Assembly: GCA_045628845.1 (NCBI GenBank) | Contig: JAZQQE010000088.1 | Location: 1-27,664, forward strand | From: RGIG7949 sp045628845 | GTDB taxonomy: Bacteria > Bacillota > Clostridia > Oscillospirales > Oscillospiraceae | Direction: 5' to 3' | Length of the DNA: 27,664 nucleotides | Part shown: in pieces, positions 14,476 through 21,621 of the stretch | How the letters are laid out: each line of letters starts with the position of its first letter | Numbering within the stretch: the stretch's first letter is position 1 | Position numbers and translations under genes: made by a program | The notes under the pieces: model-generated | What the model saw: only the letters and a program-made list of their open reading frames with translations | What the model was told of the DNA's origin: nothing | The model's database searches: none

Positions 14476-14502
14476 AAAAGCACCGCTTCGGCGGTGCTTT
14501 TC
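14476..14502 (+). terminator. Intrinsic terminator after aquaporin gene
   Basis: AAAGCACCGC and GCGGTGCTTT form a 10-bp stem with a stable TTCG tetraloop, flanked by A-run and T-run. Confidence 0.85.
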
Positions 14503-14533
14503 GTGTATAATGGAACTGAAAGGAAGTGCCGCG

Positions 14534-14983
14534 ATGACAGCAGAAGAGCTCATGAGCCGTTTCTCGATGGAAAAGCATATAGAAAACGGAGCGTTCGCCG
14601 AGCGGCACTACGTCCACGAGGGCGAGGGGCGCCCCGCCTCCGGCTCGATATACTATTACGTCGCGCCCGGCGAGGCGACGCAGTTCCACCGCATCGACTG
14701 CGACGAGTACTGGTCCTTCAACCACGGAGCTCCGCTCGAGGTGTGGCAGTTTTCTCCCGGCGGCGCTCTGACCGTAACGATGCTCGGGACAGAGCCCGGA
14801 TGCGAGCCCTTAGTTTACATAAAGTCAGGTGTCATCTTTGCCGCGAGGCATCGTGCCGGCGGCTCCGAGGGCACCTTCCTCACCTGCATAACCGTTCCGC
14901 GCTTTACCTACGACGGGTTCGAGCTCATCGGCGAGGACAGGATGCGCGAAGCCTTCCCCGCGAGCGCGGCGTTTTTCGAATGA
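14534..14983 (+). CDS. Cupin-5 (DUF985) family protein
   Basis: This 149-aa soluble protein has the DUF985 cupin pattern: SGSIYYYVAPGEATQFHRID followed by CDEYWSFNHGAPLEV (the FHR-x-DE-x-W core, about residues 56-70), then a second strand set and a late TVPRFTYDGFELI segment. Members are small beta-barrels of uncertain role, some related to sugar or keto-acid handling. The ATG at 14534 is preferred over one at 14510, because AAAGGAAG sits ahead of it and the earlier ATG overlaps a TATAAT that is a plausible -10 box. The acyltransferase gene follows after 18 bp, so both are probably in one transcript. Confidence 0.85.
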   Translation: MTAEELMSRFSMEKHIENGAFAERHYVHEGEGRPASGSIYYYVAPGEATQFHRIDCDEYWSFNHGAPLEVWQFSPGGALTVTMLGTEPGCEPLVYIKSGVIFAARHRAGGSEGTFLTCITVPRFTYDGFELIGEDRMREAFPASAAFFE

Positions 14984-15001
14984 AGAAAGGAGCGTGAGGC
15001 A

Positions 15002-16054
15002 TTGAAACGCAATCACGGCATCGACCTGCTCCGCATGGTGTCGATGCTCATGGTCGCCGTACTGCACGTGCTCGGTCAGGGCGGCGTGCTCGCGGCGTCG
15101 GGCGCGCTCTCGTGGCGGCACGGGCTGTGCTGGCTGCTCGAGGCGGCCGCGTTCTGCGCCGTCGACTGCTACGCGCTCATTTCCGGCTACGTGGGGACGG
15201 GCAGGAAGTTCAGGATATCCGGCATCGCGCTGCTTTGGCTCCGCGTCGTATTCTGGACGCTCATAATTACTACGGTCACGCTCGTCATCGCGCCGGAGCT
15301 CGTCGGTATCCGTCAGTACGTGCGCGCAGTACTCCCCGTGACGATGAAGCAGTACTGGTACTTCACCTCGTACTTCTGCGTTTTCTTCCTCATGCCGTTT
15401 CTCGACAGCGCGGTCGAGAACCTTCCGCGCAGGCTGATGACTTTCCTGCTCGCGGCGCTCGCGGTCATCTTCACCATTCTCCCGCTCGCGGCGAGGACGG
15501 ACCTCTTCGGCGCCGCCTCGGGCTACACGCCCGTTTGGCTCGCCGTCCTCTATCTGTTCGGAGCCTACGCGCGCAAATACGAGCTGCTCGAAAAGCTGCG
15601 CGGCGTGAAGGCGCTCGCCCTCTTTGTCCTATTCACGCTCGCAACGCTTGCGGTCAAGCTCGCAGGCGAGGCGCTCGGCATATCGCGCTTCGACCCGGGC
15701 TTCCTTTACAGCTACACCTCGCCGACCGTACTGGCCGCGGCAATATGCCTGCTCGGCTTCTTCGCCTCCCTGCGCATCGGTGACGGTGCGGGGCGCGCGA
15801 TATCCTTCCTCGCGCCGACTGCGTTCAGCGTATATCTGATACACACGCATCCGCTCGTCTGGATGTACCTGCTCGAAAACCGCTTCGTCTCCCTCGCGGA
15901 GCTTCCCGCTCCGCTGTGCGCGCTCGCGGTACTCGGCTGCGCGCTCACGATATTCGCCGTCTGCTCGGCGCTCGATCTGCTGCGCGAGCTCCTCTTCCGG
16001 GCGCTGAAGCTGAAAGAGCGGCTTACGGTACTCGATGGAAAGATCACAAAATAA
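15002..16054 (+). CDS. Acyltransferase-3 family membrane protein
   Basis: This 350-aa protein is a multi-pass (about ten segments) membrane O-acyltransferase of the OafA/WecH type, which moves acetyl or other acyl groups onto cell-surface sugars. The N-terminus NHGIDLLRMVSMLMVAVLHV carries the family's opening R-x10-H pattern (LLRMVSM...VLH), and the C-terminal FLAPTAFSVYLIHTHPLVW holds the second typical histidine cluster. There is no added SGNH domain. Translation most likely starts at TTG 15002, since AAAGGAG lies about ten bases upstream and no closer ATG exists in frame before the conserved region. It ends at a bidirectional terminator. Confidence 0.88.
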   Translation: MKRNHGIDLLRMVSMLMVAVLHVLGQGGVLAASGALSWRHGLCWLLEAAAFCAVDCYALISGYVGTGRKFRISGIALLWLRVVFWTLIITTVTLVIAPELVGIRQYVRAVLPVTMKQYWYFTSYFCVFFLMPFLDSAVENLPRRLMTFLLAALAVIFTILPLAARTDLFGAASGYTPVWLAVLYLFGAYARKYELLEKLRGVKALALFVLFTLATLAVKLAGEALGISRFDPGFLYSYTSPTVLAAAICLLGFFASLRIGDGAGRAISFLAPTAFSVYLIHTHPLVWMYLLENRFVSLAELPAPLCALAVLGCALTIFAVCSALDLLRELLFRALKLKERLTVLDGKITK

Positions 16055-16090
16055 AAAGATACCGGCATACGACGTATGCCGGTATCTTTT
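16054..16090. terminator. Bidirectional terminator
   Basis: AAAAGATACCGGCATAC and GTATGCCGGTATCTTTT form a 17-bp perfect stem with loop GAC. A-runs and T-runs on both sides suit termination of the acyltransferase gene (plus) and the YegP-like gene (minus). Confidence 0.9.
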
Positions 16091-16102
16091 CTTTTAAGTA
16101 AG

Positions 16103-16480
16103 TTATTTCTGCTCTTCCTTGACGACAGGAGCCTCGGGGGCGTTCCTGCGGATAGAGTCGATGCCGTTGAGGCAGGAGGCCTTAGCCTTGTAGCCCTCGC
16201 CGACAGCGATGATCTCGCCGTTGCGGGCCTTCAGGCGGAAGCGGAACTCGCCGGCCTTATCGGTGTAAACTTCGAACTTGGGGTTGGTGACGGCTTCGTA
16301 GCCGGCGACGGTCTGGTCTTCGAGCTTGGCTTCGGTGGAGTTCTTGCGGACGCTCTCGACGCCGTTGAGGCAGGCAGCCTCGGAAGAATAGATCTCGCTG
16401 GTGGCGATGACTTCGCCGTTGGCAGCCTTGAGATTGAACATGAAACCGGTCTTGGTGGTCTTAACTACGAATTTTCCCAT
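16103..16480 (-). CDS. Tandem DUF1508 (YegP-like) protein
   Basis: This 125-aa protein holds two copies of the DUF1508 unit: first around residues 4-48 (GFMFNLKAANGEVIATSEIY ... CLNGVESVRKNS), second around 66-112 (FRFRLKARNGEIIAVGEGYK ... CLNGIDSIRRNA). Each unit is a beta hairpin with a helix, as in E. coli YegP. The molecular role is not known. A short acidic tail APVVKEEQK follows. The ATG is preceded by GGAGGAG. It is the second gene after the 81-aa helical protein, 17 bp apart, and shares its promoter. The even C-ending codon use hints at strong expression. Confidence 0.9.
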   Translation of the reverse strand: MGKFVVKTTKTGFMFNLKAANGEVIATSEIYSSEAACLNGVESVRKNSTEAKLEDQTVAGYEAVTNPKFEVYTDKAGEFRFRLKARNGEIIAVGEGYKAKASCLNGIDSIRRNAPEAPVVKEEQK

Positions 16481-16497
16481 TTTTATTTCTCCTCCTG

Positions 16498-16743
16498 TTA
16501 TTTCTTGCCCAGCAGTCCGCCGATCTTATCGGCCACGCCGCCGAGCTTATCTCCGAGATTCTCGCCGCTGAGCTTGGACTTGACGAGCTCAACGACCTGC
16601 TTGACCTGCTCGTCGGGAAGGTCGATTCCGATCAGCTTCTCGATGGTCTTGACGGGGTCCTTCTTGAAGTCCGCACCGAGGGACTTATCGTTCTTGATCT
16701 TATCCACAATATCCGAAACGGTCTTTTTGATATCGAATGCCAT
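16498..16743 (-). CDS. 81-aa helical protein, unknown, with amphipathic Gly/Lys tail
   Basis: This 81-aa protein is almost wholly helical by composition. It runs MAFDIKKTVSDIVDKIKNDK, then DFKKDPVKTIEKLIGIDLPD (residues about 25-44), a VKQVVELVKSKL helix, and a glycine-spaced amphipathic tail GDKLGGVADKIGGLLGKK. Similar small proteins are, as I recall, widespread in Clostridia without known function. The F-x-DP-x-LEK-GI-LP pattern also recalls the nitrile-hydratase-like leader region of some modified peptides, but no processing enzyme is nearby. The ATG at 16743 is selected over an upstream one because GGGAGG precedes it. A near-consensus promoter lies upstream, and the YegP-like gene follows. 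Confidence 0.82.
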   Translation of the reverse strand: MAFDIKKTVSDIVDKIKNDKSLGADFKKDPVKTIEKLIGIDLPDEQVKQVVELVKSKLSGENLGDKLGGVADKIGGLLGKK

Positions 16744-16776
16744 TTGTTTGACCTCCCTTTTTGTGTCTGTACGCTG

Positions 16777-16804
16777 ATTATAACACAATATACAGTTTTT
16801 TCAA
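16777..16804 (-). promoter_or_regulatory. Promoter for the 81-aa / YegP-like genes
   Basis: On the minus strand TTGAAA is followed after 16 bases by a perfect TATAAT, about 34 bp before the start codon. Confidence 0.7.
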
Positions 16805-16835
16805 GAGCATTTATGTTCTTTTTTGTGTTCGTTTT

Positions 16836-16870
16836 CAAAATGAAAAGGCAGGAGAGCGCAGGCTCTCCCG
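16836..16870 (-). terminator. Intrinsic terminator after galE
   Basis: On the minus strand GGAGAG pairs with CTCTCC over a 6-base loop, followed by TGCCTTTTCATTTT. Confidence 0.65.
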
Positions 16871-16879
16871 CTTCGTTTT

Positions 16880-17875
16880 CTATGCGTTCTGCTGCCACCG
16901 CCAGCTGTCGCGGCACATGTCGTCAAGCGTCTTTTCAGCACGCCAGCCGAGCACGCGCTCTGCCTTGCGGACATCCGCGTAGAAGGAATCTATGTCCCCC
17001 GGGCGGCGCGGTGCGATCTCGTACGGTATCTTCACTCCGTTGACCCGCTCGAAAGCCGTCACGACCTCGAGGACACTCGAACCTTTCCCCGTGCCGAGGT
17101 TTATTATCTCCGTCCCGGCATGCTCCGAGGCATATTCCAGCGCCTTCACGTGTCCCTTGGCGAGGTCCACGACGTGGATATAATCGCGTACGCCCGTACC
17201 GTCGGGTGTGTCGTAGTCGTTCCCGAAGACGTACAGCTTCTCGCGTATCCCAGCGGCGACCTGCGTTATATACGGCATGAGATTATTCGGGATGCCGTTC
17301 GGCTTCTCGCCTATCAGCCCGCTCTCGTGCGCGCCGAGAGGATTGAAGTAGCGCAGGAGCACGACGGACATCTCCGGGTCGGCGGAGGCGGCGTCTGCGA
17401 GTATGCGCTCGACCATGAATTTCGTCCACCCGTAGGGGCTCGTACAGCGCCCCTCCGGCATATCCTCGACGTAGGGAGAGGGATTCTCCTCACCGTACAC
17501 GGTCGCCGAGGAGCTGAAAACGATGCGTTTGCAGCCGTGCTCGGCCATGACCTCGAGCAGGGTCATCGTCGTGTCGAGGTTGTTGCGATAGTACATTACG
17601 GGCTTGGCGACGGATTCGCCGACAGCCTTGAAGCCCGCGAAGTGGATGACCGCGTCTATATCGAATTCGCTGAAAAGGGCGCCGAGCGCGGCGCGGTCGG
17701 ATACGTCGATGCGCCTGAACTCCGGCCGTCTGCCCGTTATCTCCGCGATGCGGTCTACGACGGACTCCTCGCTGTTCGAGAGGTCGTCCGCGATGACGGC
17801 GTCATACCCCGCGTTCAGGAGCTCTACGGCCGTATGCGAGCCTATATAGCCCGTGCCGCCGGTCAAAAGGATCAT
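16880..17875 (-). CDS. galE: UDP-glucose 4-epimerase
   Basis: This 331-aa cytosolic short-chain dehydrogenase interconverts UDP-glucose and UDP-galactose with bound NAD. The Rossmann motif GGTGYIGS is at residues 6-13, IHFAGFKAVGESV around 77-89, the catalytic SSSATVYG at 121-128, and the YxxxK pair is Tyr148/Lys152. The C-terminal substrate domain contains the canonical DYIHVVDLAKGHVKAL and APRRPGDI segments. Length is normal. It is the last gene of the run LUD-GtrA-galE, starting one base after the gtrA stop codon. That position suggests that the UDP-galactose made here feeds a surface glycan, although no glycosyltransferase is adjacent. Confidence 0.96.
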   Translation of the reverse strand: MILLTGGTGYIGSHTAVELLNAGYDAVIADDLSNSEESVVDRIAEITGRRPEFRRIDVSDRAALGALFSEFDIDAVIHFAGFKAVGESVAKPVMYYRNNLDTTMTLLEVMAEHGCKRIVFSSSATVYGEENPSPYVEDMPEGRCTSPYGWTKFMVERILADAASADPEMSVVLLRYFNPLGAHESGLIGEKPNGIPNNLMPYITQVAAGIREKLYVFGNDYDTPDGTGVRDYIHVVDLAKGHVKALEYASEHAGTEIINLGTGKGSSVLEVVTAFERVNGVKIPYEIAPRRPGDIDSFYADVRKAERVLGWRAEKTLDDMCRDSWRWQQNA

Positions 17876-17876
17876 G

Positions 17877-18299
17877 TCAGTTCTCCTCCCCGGTCTTTCC
17901 GGTGTTGGTGTCGATGCTTTTTCTGAAAACTACGAGCCTGTCGAACAGATACTCCGTCACGAAGTTGACTACCATGTTGATGATAGTCACGACGTAGTCG
18001 TTCCAGCCGAGCGTCTCCGCCGCCCAATTGCCCCACAGCGTCGAAAGCGGGGTGAAGATGCAGTAGTAGCCGAGGACCTTGAGCATGGCTATCGGCACGT
18101 TCGCGGCGGATTTGAACGTATACTTTCTGTTGAGCGTGAAGTTCCATACTATGGACAAAATGAGCGCGATGAGATAGCTCGGCCAGTACGACCAGTGCGT
18201 CACCTCGTTGAGGAGCGTGAAGACGAGTATCTCGATGACGCCTGCGGAGATGGAGAAGAGCGTGAACTTGACAGTCCGCCATAGCTCCTTGTTCTTCAT
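17877..18299 (-). CDS. GtrA-family membrane protein
   Basis: This 140-aa protein has four hydrophobic segments (about residues 10-30, 42-60, 72-92 and 100-118) and the GtrA family landmarks: FSISAGVIEILVFTLLNE at the start, SIVWNFTLNRKYTFKS after the second helix, and FVTEYLFDRLVVFRKS near the end. GtrA proteins are thought to help move lipid-linked sugars across the membrane for glycosylation of surface polymers. It lies between the LUD gene and galE with gaps of 12 bp and 1 bp. The context with galE supports a sugar-related role. Confidence 0.9.
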   Translation of the reverse strand: MKNKELWRTVKFTLFSISAGVIEILVFTLLNEVTHWSYWPSYLIALILSIVWNFTLNRKYTFKSAANVPIAMLKVLGYYCIFTPLSTLWGNWAAETLGWNDYVVTIINMVVNFVTEYLFDRLVVFRKSIDTNTGKTGEEN

Positions 18300-18311
18300 T
18301 TCCCTCGCCTC

Positions 18312-18914
18312 TCAGTAGCCGAGCGGTTCGCGGATGAGATAGACATCCATCTTCCCGATGCCGCCCATCTTTTTATAGAGGACCGCGGCACCGCAGCATA
18401 TCCTGTCGGGACTCGAGCAGTCGTGGCAGCGCATGGGCTCGGAGAGCGCGCACGGCGTTTTCCTCGCGAGCCTGCGGGCGTTGAGCGGCGCGGCGACGTT
18501 GCGCGCTCTGTCCATCGCGGAGGCGAAGTCCGGCGCTATCTTGTTCGTTCCCGCGACGATTATGACTCTCTCGTGCCCGTACAGCATGGAGGCGACGCGG
18601 TTGCCCGAGCCGTCGATGTTGATGATCTCGCCCGTTTCCGAAATGGCGTTGGCGCTCGTGAGGTACACGGCAGCCTTCGCCGCGGCGTTCCTCGCGGCGG
18701 CGGGGTCCGTGCTGCGCCAGTGCCAGCTCGCCTCGTTGTGCGCGGCAAGACGCTCGTATATGCCGAGCTGCTCGAGCGTTATGCTCCCGCCGAAGCCCAC
18801 GGTCGTCCCGTCAAGCTCGCGGTCGAGCTCGTCCGCCGCCTCGGCGGCGGTGTCGAATATTTTTACGCCGAATCCGTTTTTTTCAAGTGTGTTTTTCAGC
18901 ATTTCCGGGTCCAT
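18312..18914 (-). CDS. LUD-domain protein (DUF162 family, LutC-like)
   Basis: This 200-aa cytosolic protein belongs to the LUD family named after lactate utilisation, although many single-domain members have no proven role. Visible features are GTTVGFGGSITLEQLG (about residues 36-51), SANAISETGEIINIDGSGNR (87-106, containing the conserved DG-GNR loop), HERVIIVAGTNKI, and a cysteine cluster near the C-terminus (Cys155, Cys163, Cys166, Cys173, Cys174; pattern CxxC-x6-CC) that could bind metal or an Fe-S centre. The ATG at 18914 has GGAGGT upstream; a longer reading frame lacks a ribosome site. The other Lut proteins (LutA, LutB) are absent. It leads the operon with gtrA and galE. Confidence 0.87.
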   Translation of the reverse strand: MDPEMLKNTLEKNGFGVKIFDTAAEAADELDRELDGTTVGFGGSITLEQLGIYERLAAHNEASWHWRSTDPAAARNAAAKAAVYLTSANAISETGEIINIDGSGNRVASMLYGHERVIIVAGTNKIAPDFASAMDRARNVAAPLNARRLARKTPCALSEPMRCHDCSSPDRICCGAAVLYKKMGGIGKMDVYLIREPLGY

Positions 18915-18942
18915 GACGATACCTCCGAACGCTTTTTTCTTT

Positions 18943-18971
18943 AAGATACCACATTGATCCCGTAAAATAAA
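18943..18971 (-). promoter_or_regulatory. Candidate promoter for LUD-gtrA-galE
   Basis: On the minus strand TTTATT and TATCTT are 17 bases apart, and the -10 carries a TG extension one base upstream, which could offset the weak -35. Confidence 0.45.
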
Positions 18972-19012
18972 GACCAACGCGCGCATGCGTGCAAATCTTC
19001 CGCGCGCAGGGG

Positions 19013-19041
19013 TTTACAATATATGCCGTCTGTGCTATGGT
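19013..19041 (+). promoter_or_regulatory. Candidate promoter for MATE exporter
   Basis: TTTACA and TATGGT are separated by 17 bases. The predicted transcript would begin only about 14 bases before the start codon, just at the GAGGTGA ribosome site, which is short but workable. Confidence 0.35.
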
Positions 19042-19061
19042 ATGCAGACGAGGTGAAGTCC

Positions 19062-20420
19062 ATGAAGCAGGACCTTACGGAGGGCAGCATAGGCAAAAAG
19101 CTCTTCCTGTATTTTCTACCGATCGCCGCGGGAACTCTGTTCCAGCAGCTTTATAACGCCGCCGACGCGATAATAGTGGGCAAATTCGTCGGCACCGTCG
19201 CGCTCGCCGCCGTCGGCGGAAGCGCCGCCAACGTAACGAACCTGCTCATAGGCTTCTTCGTCGCTCTCTCCGGCGGCTCGACCGTCATAATAGCACAGCT
19301 CTTCGGTGCAAAGGACGAATCATCCATGCAGAAGGCCACGGGAACAGCCGTCGCATTCTGCCTCATCGCGGGACTCGCGCTCACGGCGATAGGGCTCGTT
19401 CTCACGCCCGCGTTCCTGCGCCTTCTCAAATCCCCCGCGGATACCATGACATACGCGACGGCTTATCTCCGCATAGTCTTCGCGGGCGTCATCCCCCAGC
19501 TGCTCTACAACATCGAGGCCGGCATACTCCGCGCCGTCGGCGATTCGCGCAGTCCCTTCATCTACCTGCTGATAAGCTGTGTTTCCAACATAGTGCTTGA
19601 CCTTGTATTCGTTGTGGTATTCCGTCTCGAGGTCGTCGGCGTCGCGGTCGCGACCGTTCTGTCGCAGGTCATAAGCGCCGTCCTCGCGACCGTCAAGCTC
19701 ATGCGCTGCCGCGAGGCCTACCGCATCACTATCCGCGGGATACGCATAGACAGGCATCTCCTGCGCCGCATGATGCACATAGGCATCCCCGCAGGACTGC
19801 AATCCTCCATGTACGGCGTATCGAACATGATTTTGCAGGTTTATGTAAACCTGCTCGGCACGACCGTCGTCGCCGCGTGGTCACTCTCCGGCAAGCTCGA
19901 CGGCTTCTACTGGGCGTGCTCGAGCGCCGCGGGGACCGCCGTTATGAACTTTGCCGCGCAGAACTTCGGCGCAAACCGCATGGACCGCGTTAAGTCCGGG
20001 ACAAAGAAGAGTCTGTGGCTCTTCGTCGCGGTCACGCTCGGCTTCTCGGCGATCCTGCTCGCGATAGGTCGGCCCGTGCTCCCGGTATTCACGGACGATC
20101 AGTCGGTCGTCGATACGACGTGGCTGATAATGCTCTACATAGTGCCCACATACTTCACGTGGACGTTCATCGAGATACTCTCCGGAGTACTGCGCGGCGT
20201 GGGCGACTCGGTCATCCCCGTCGTGATATGCGGGCTCGGGATCTGCCTGCTCCGTGTCGTGTGGATAATGATAGCGTGGAGCGTCGCTCCCACGCTGCTC
20301 ACGGTCAGCCTCTCCTACCCCATCTCGTGGGTCGTCACGGATATCGCGTTCCTCATCTACTACAAGAGAGGCCGGTGGCAGCAGCGCCTGCAGGGCGCCG
20401 TACCCCGACCGTCAAAATAA
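19062..20420 (+). CDS. MATE-family efflux transporter
   Basis: This 452-aa protein is a twelve-segment multidrug/toxin extrusion transporter, exporting cationic or other small molecules in exchange for Na+ or H+. The opening LTEGSIGKKLFLYFLPIAAG is a hallmark of clostridial MATE proteins, followed by FQQLYNAADAIIVGKFVGT. The repeat-half start HIGIPAGLQSSMYGVSNMIL occurs near residue 245, as expected for the two-fold architecture. The ATG at 19062 is chosen because GAGGTGA lies upstream; an in-frame ATG at 19023 lies inside the promoter region. It is monocistronic and has no terminator of its own; the repeat element 30 bp downstream brings one in the correct orientation. Confidence 0.93.
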   Translation: MKQDLTEGSIGKKLFLYFLPIAAGTLFQQLYNAADAIIVGKFVGTVALAAVGGSAANVTNLLIGFFVALSGGSTVIIAQLFGAKDESSMQKATGTAVAFCLIAGLALTAIGLVLTPAFLRLLKSPADTMTYATAYLRIVFAGVIPQLLYNIEAGILRAVGDSRSPFIYLLISCVSNIVLDLVFVVVFRLEVVGVAVATVLSQVISAVLATVKLMRCREAYRITIRGIRIDRHLLRRMMHIGIPAGLQSSMYGVSNMILQVYVNLLGTTVVAAWSLSGKLDGFYWACSSAAGTAVMNFAAQNFGANRMDRVKSGTKKSLWLFVAVTLGFSAILLAIGRPVLPVFTDDQSVVDTTWLIMLYIVPTYFTWTFIEILSGVLRGVGDSVIPVVICGLGICLLRVVWIMIAWSVAPTLLTVSLSYPISWVVTDIAFLIYYKRGRWQQRLQGAVPRPSK

Positions 20421-20451
20421 AAAAAGCATAAATAAACCGGGCACGGAAGAA

Positions 20452-20686
20452 CGGGACAGTCAGATAAGGAGAGAGGCGTAGCCGGAATTTTCGTTTTCGA
20501 ACGAAGGCGTATGCCGATACGTCGAGCGAGAAAACGGAAATAGGCAAAAAAGCCTTGTAAAATCCTTGCGAAGCAAGTCCTTGCTCATAAAAACAGTAAA
20601 CCCGGGATAGAAGTTTTGCTTCTGTCCCGGGATTTTTTATAGCTTTTTGCCGCTCCGGCAAGAAAAATCCTTATCCGGCTGTCCCG
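20452..20686 (+). repeat. Complete 235-bp MITE-like element with terminal inverted repeats
   Basis: The left end CGGGACAGTCAGATAAGGA and the right end TCCTTATCCGGCTGTCCCG are inverted copies with two mismatches in 19. Between them are several hairpins (TTCGTT-TTCG-AACGAA; CTTGC-GAA-GCAAG; a terminator; TTGCCG-CTC-CGGCAA). No transposase is encoded; a minus-strand open frame through it has no ribosome site or family. Copies at 1-62 and 27495-27664 match its first 62 and 170 bases with three mismatches each. GAA precedes the left end in all three copies. No clear target-site duplication is visible. Confidence 0.85.
20601..20640 (+). terminator. Terminator-like hairpin inside the repeat element
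   Basis: CCCGGGATAGAAG and CTTCTGTCCCGGG form a 13-bp stem (one G-T pair) with loop TTTTG, followed by ATTTTTTAT. It could end the MATE transcript, which otherwise lacks a terminator. Confidence 0.7.
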
Positions 20687-20723
20687 AAAGCCGTGGCTGC
20701 TCTTTTTAAGTGGTCATCGGGAG

Positions 20724-21239
20724 TTACTCTTCCCACGGAGCGTTTTTCGAGAGGGCGAGGAATCTTCCGACGAGGTCGCGCAGGCGCATATCCCGGCTGT
20801 GGAAGCGGCAGACATCCCCGTCGGCAGAGTCGAAACGTATCAGCATCCCTTTCCCGTCTTTGTCCTCCCACAGACGCAGGACCGCCCCGTCTCCGTATTC
20901 GAGGATCACGCCGCCCTGACGCGGTGTAAAGAGGGCGTTGGCTCCGAGGCTGCGGACGGACATGAACTGATATACGTCGTAGGCGTGCTCCCCGCTCACG
21001 TGCACGTCGTCGCCCTCCACCCGGGCACGCAGGCAGTCGTTGTTATAGGCATATATCGTGCTGTTGTTGAGGTCGATGCGGAAGTCCCGGACTCTCGTCT
21101 TGTACCCCGCGAGGCGGAGGATGATGAAGCCGGCCGCAAGCACGATGAGCAGCGCGACGGCACACACGCTCACCGACTTGTCAGACTTCGGCTTCCCGCG
21201 CTTCTCGGGCGGTGTCGCCATATCGTAAAAATCTCTCAC
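20724..21239 (-). CDS. Membrane-anchored protein of unknown function
   Basis: This 171-aa protein has a short basic cytosolic N-terminus (PPEKRGKPKSDK), one hydrophobic segment (VCAVALLIVLAAGFIILRLAG, about residues 25-45), and an outside domain of about 125 residues rich in predicted strands, with two long strand-turn units (NNSTIYAYNNDCLRARVEGD and GGVILEYGDGAVLRLWEDK). It ends in a helix with FLALSKNAPWEE. No family is recognised. I chose GTG at 21239, since AAAGGAG lies ten bases upstream; the ATG at 21221 would lose only six residues. A near-consensus promoter precedes it. It is single-gene and divergent from the binding-protein cassette. Confidence 0.75.
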   Translation of the reverse strand: MRDFYDMATPPEKRGKPKSDKSVSVCAVALLIVLAAGFIILRLAGYKTRVRDFRIDLNNSTIYAYNNDCLRARVEGDDVHVSGEHAYDVYQFMSVRSLGANALFTPRQGGVILEYGDGAVLRLWEDKDGKGMLIRFDSADGDVCRFHSRDMRLRDLVGRFLALSKNAPWEE

Positions 21240-21285
21240 GGCCCTTCGGCTCCTTTCATGAAATGCGCCCCTTACGGACCTCAAT

Positions 21286-21314
21286 ATTTTATGTAAAAGC
21301 GCTCCGCTTGTCAA
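21286..21314 (-). promoter_or_regulatory. Promoter for the membrane-anchored unknown
   Basis: On the minus strand a consensus TTGACA and TAAAAT are 17 bases apart, ending about 46 bp before the GTG start. The 21240-21621 intergenic region otherwise holds the operator sites and promoter of the first binding-protein gene. Confidence 0.75.
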
Positions 21315-21452
21315 GCTCGAAGGCCGAATTCCAGGCCGCGTCAAGTCTCTTTTGAATCGGGACTTCGCGCATGAAAACGTGCTGTGTTCCTGCGTACGTT
21401 CTCCCGAAAATCTTTGCCAATCTTTCCCGTATATTTGCATACATTTCTAATA

Positions 21453-21499
21453 TGTGCCATAGTTTTCCTTTTTGGCACGCAATATGCCATTTTGGCACA
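21453..21499 (+). promoter_or_regulatory. TGGCACA operator cluster upstream of binding-protein gene 1
   Basis: TGTGCCA (21453-21459), TGGCACG (21473-21479) and the dyad TGCCA-TTT-TGGCA (21485-21497, extending to TGGCACA) lie 40-90 bp upstream of the -35 box. The same half-site occurs ahead of both paralogues downstream. Confidence 0.55.
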
Positions 21500-21539
21500 T
21501 TCTACTCCGAAACAGTCATAGCCATATATTTCATAAATA

Positions 21540-21568
21540 TTGCGGATATCATATCCGGCGTCTATAAT
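21540..21568 (+). promoter_or_regulatory. Promoter for binding-protein gene 1
   Basis: TTGCGG and a perfect TATAAT are 17 bases apart. The predicted start near 21575 falls at a small hairpin TGCC-GAAA-GGCA (21574-21585) with a GNRA loop. Confidence 0.6.
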
Positions 21569-21621
21569 GTCCATGCCGAAAGGCAACATTTTCGTAAAAT
21601 CCATGAAAGGAGACCCTCGCA

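Noticed and set aside
20353..20661. 102-aa minus-strand open frame across the repeat
   Set aside because: It is non-coding reading of the repeat and the end of the MATE gene, with no ribosome site; similar frames in repeats are often over-annotated.
21473..21488. Sigma-54 promoter (TGGCACG then GC ten bases after GG) ahead of binding-protein gene 1
   Set aside because: The GG-N10-GC spacing fits by chance here, but the TGGCAC sites of genes 2 and 3 lack the -12 GC, and each gene has a normal 17-bp-spaced promoter closer to the start. An operator explains all three better.
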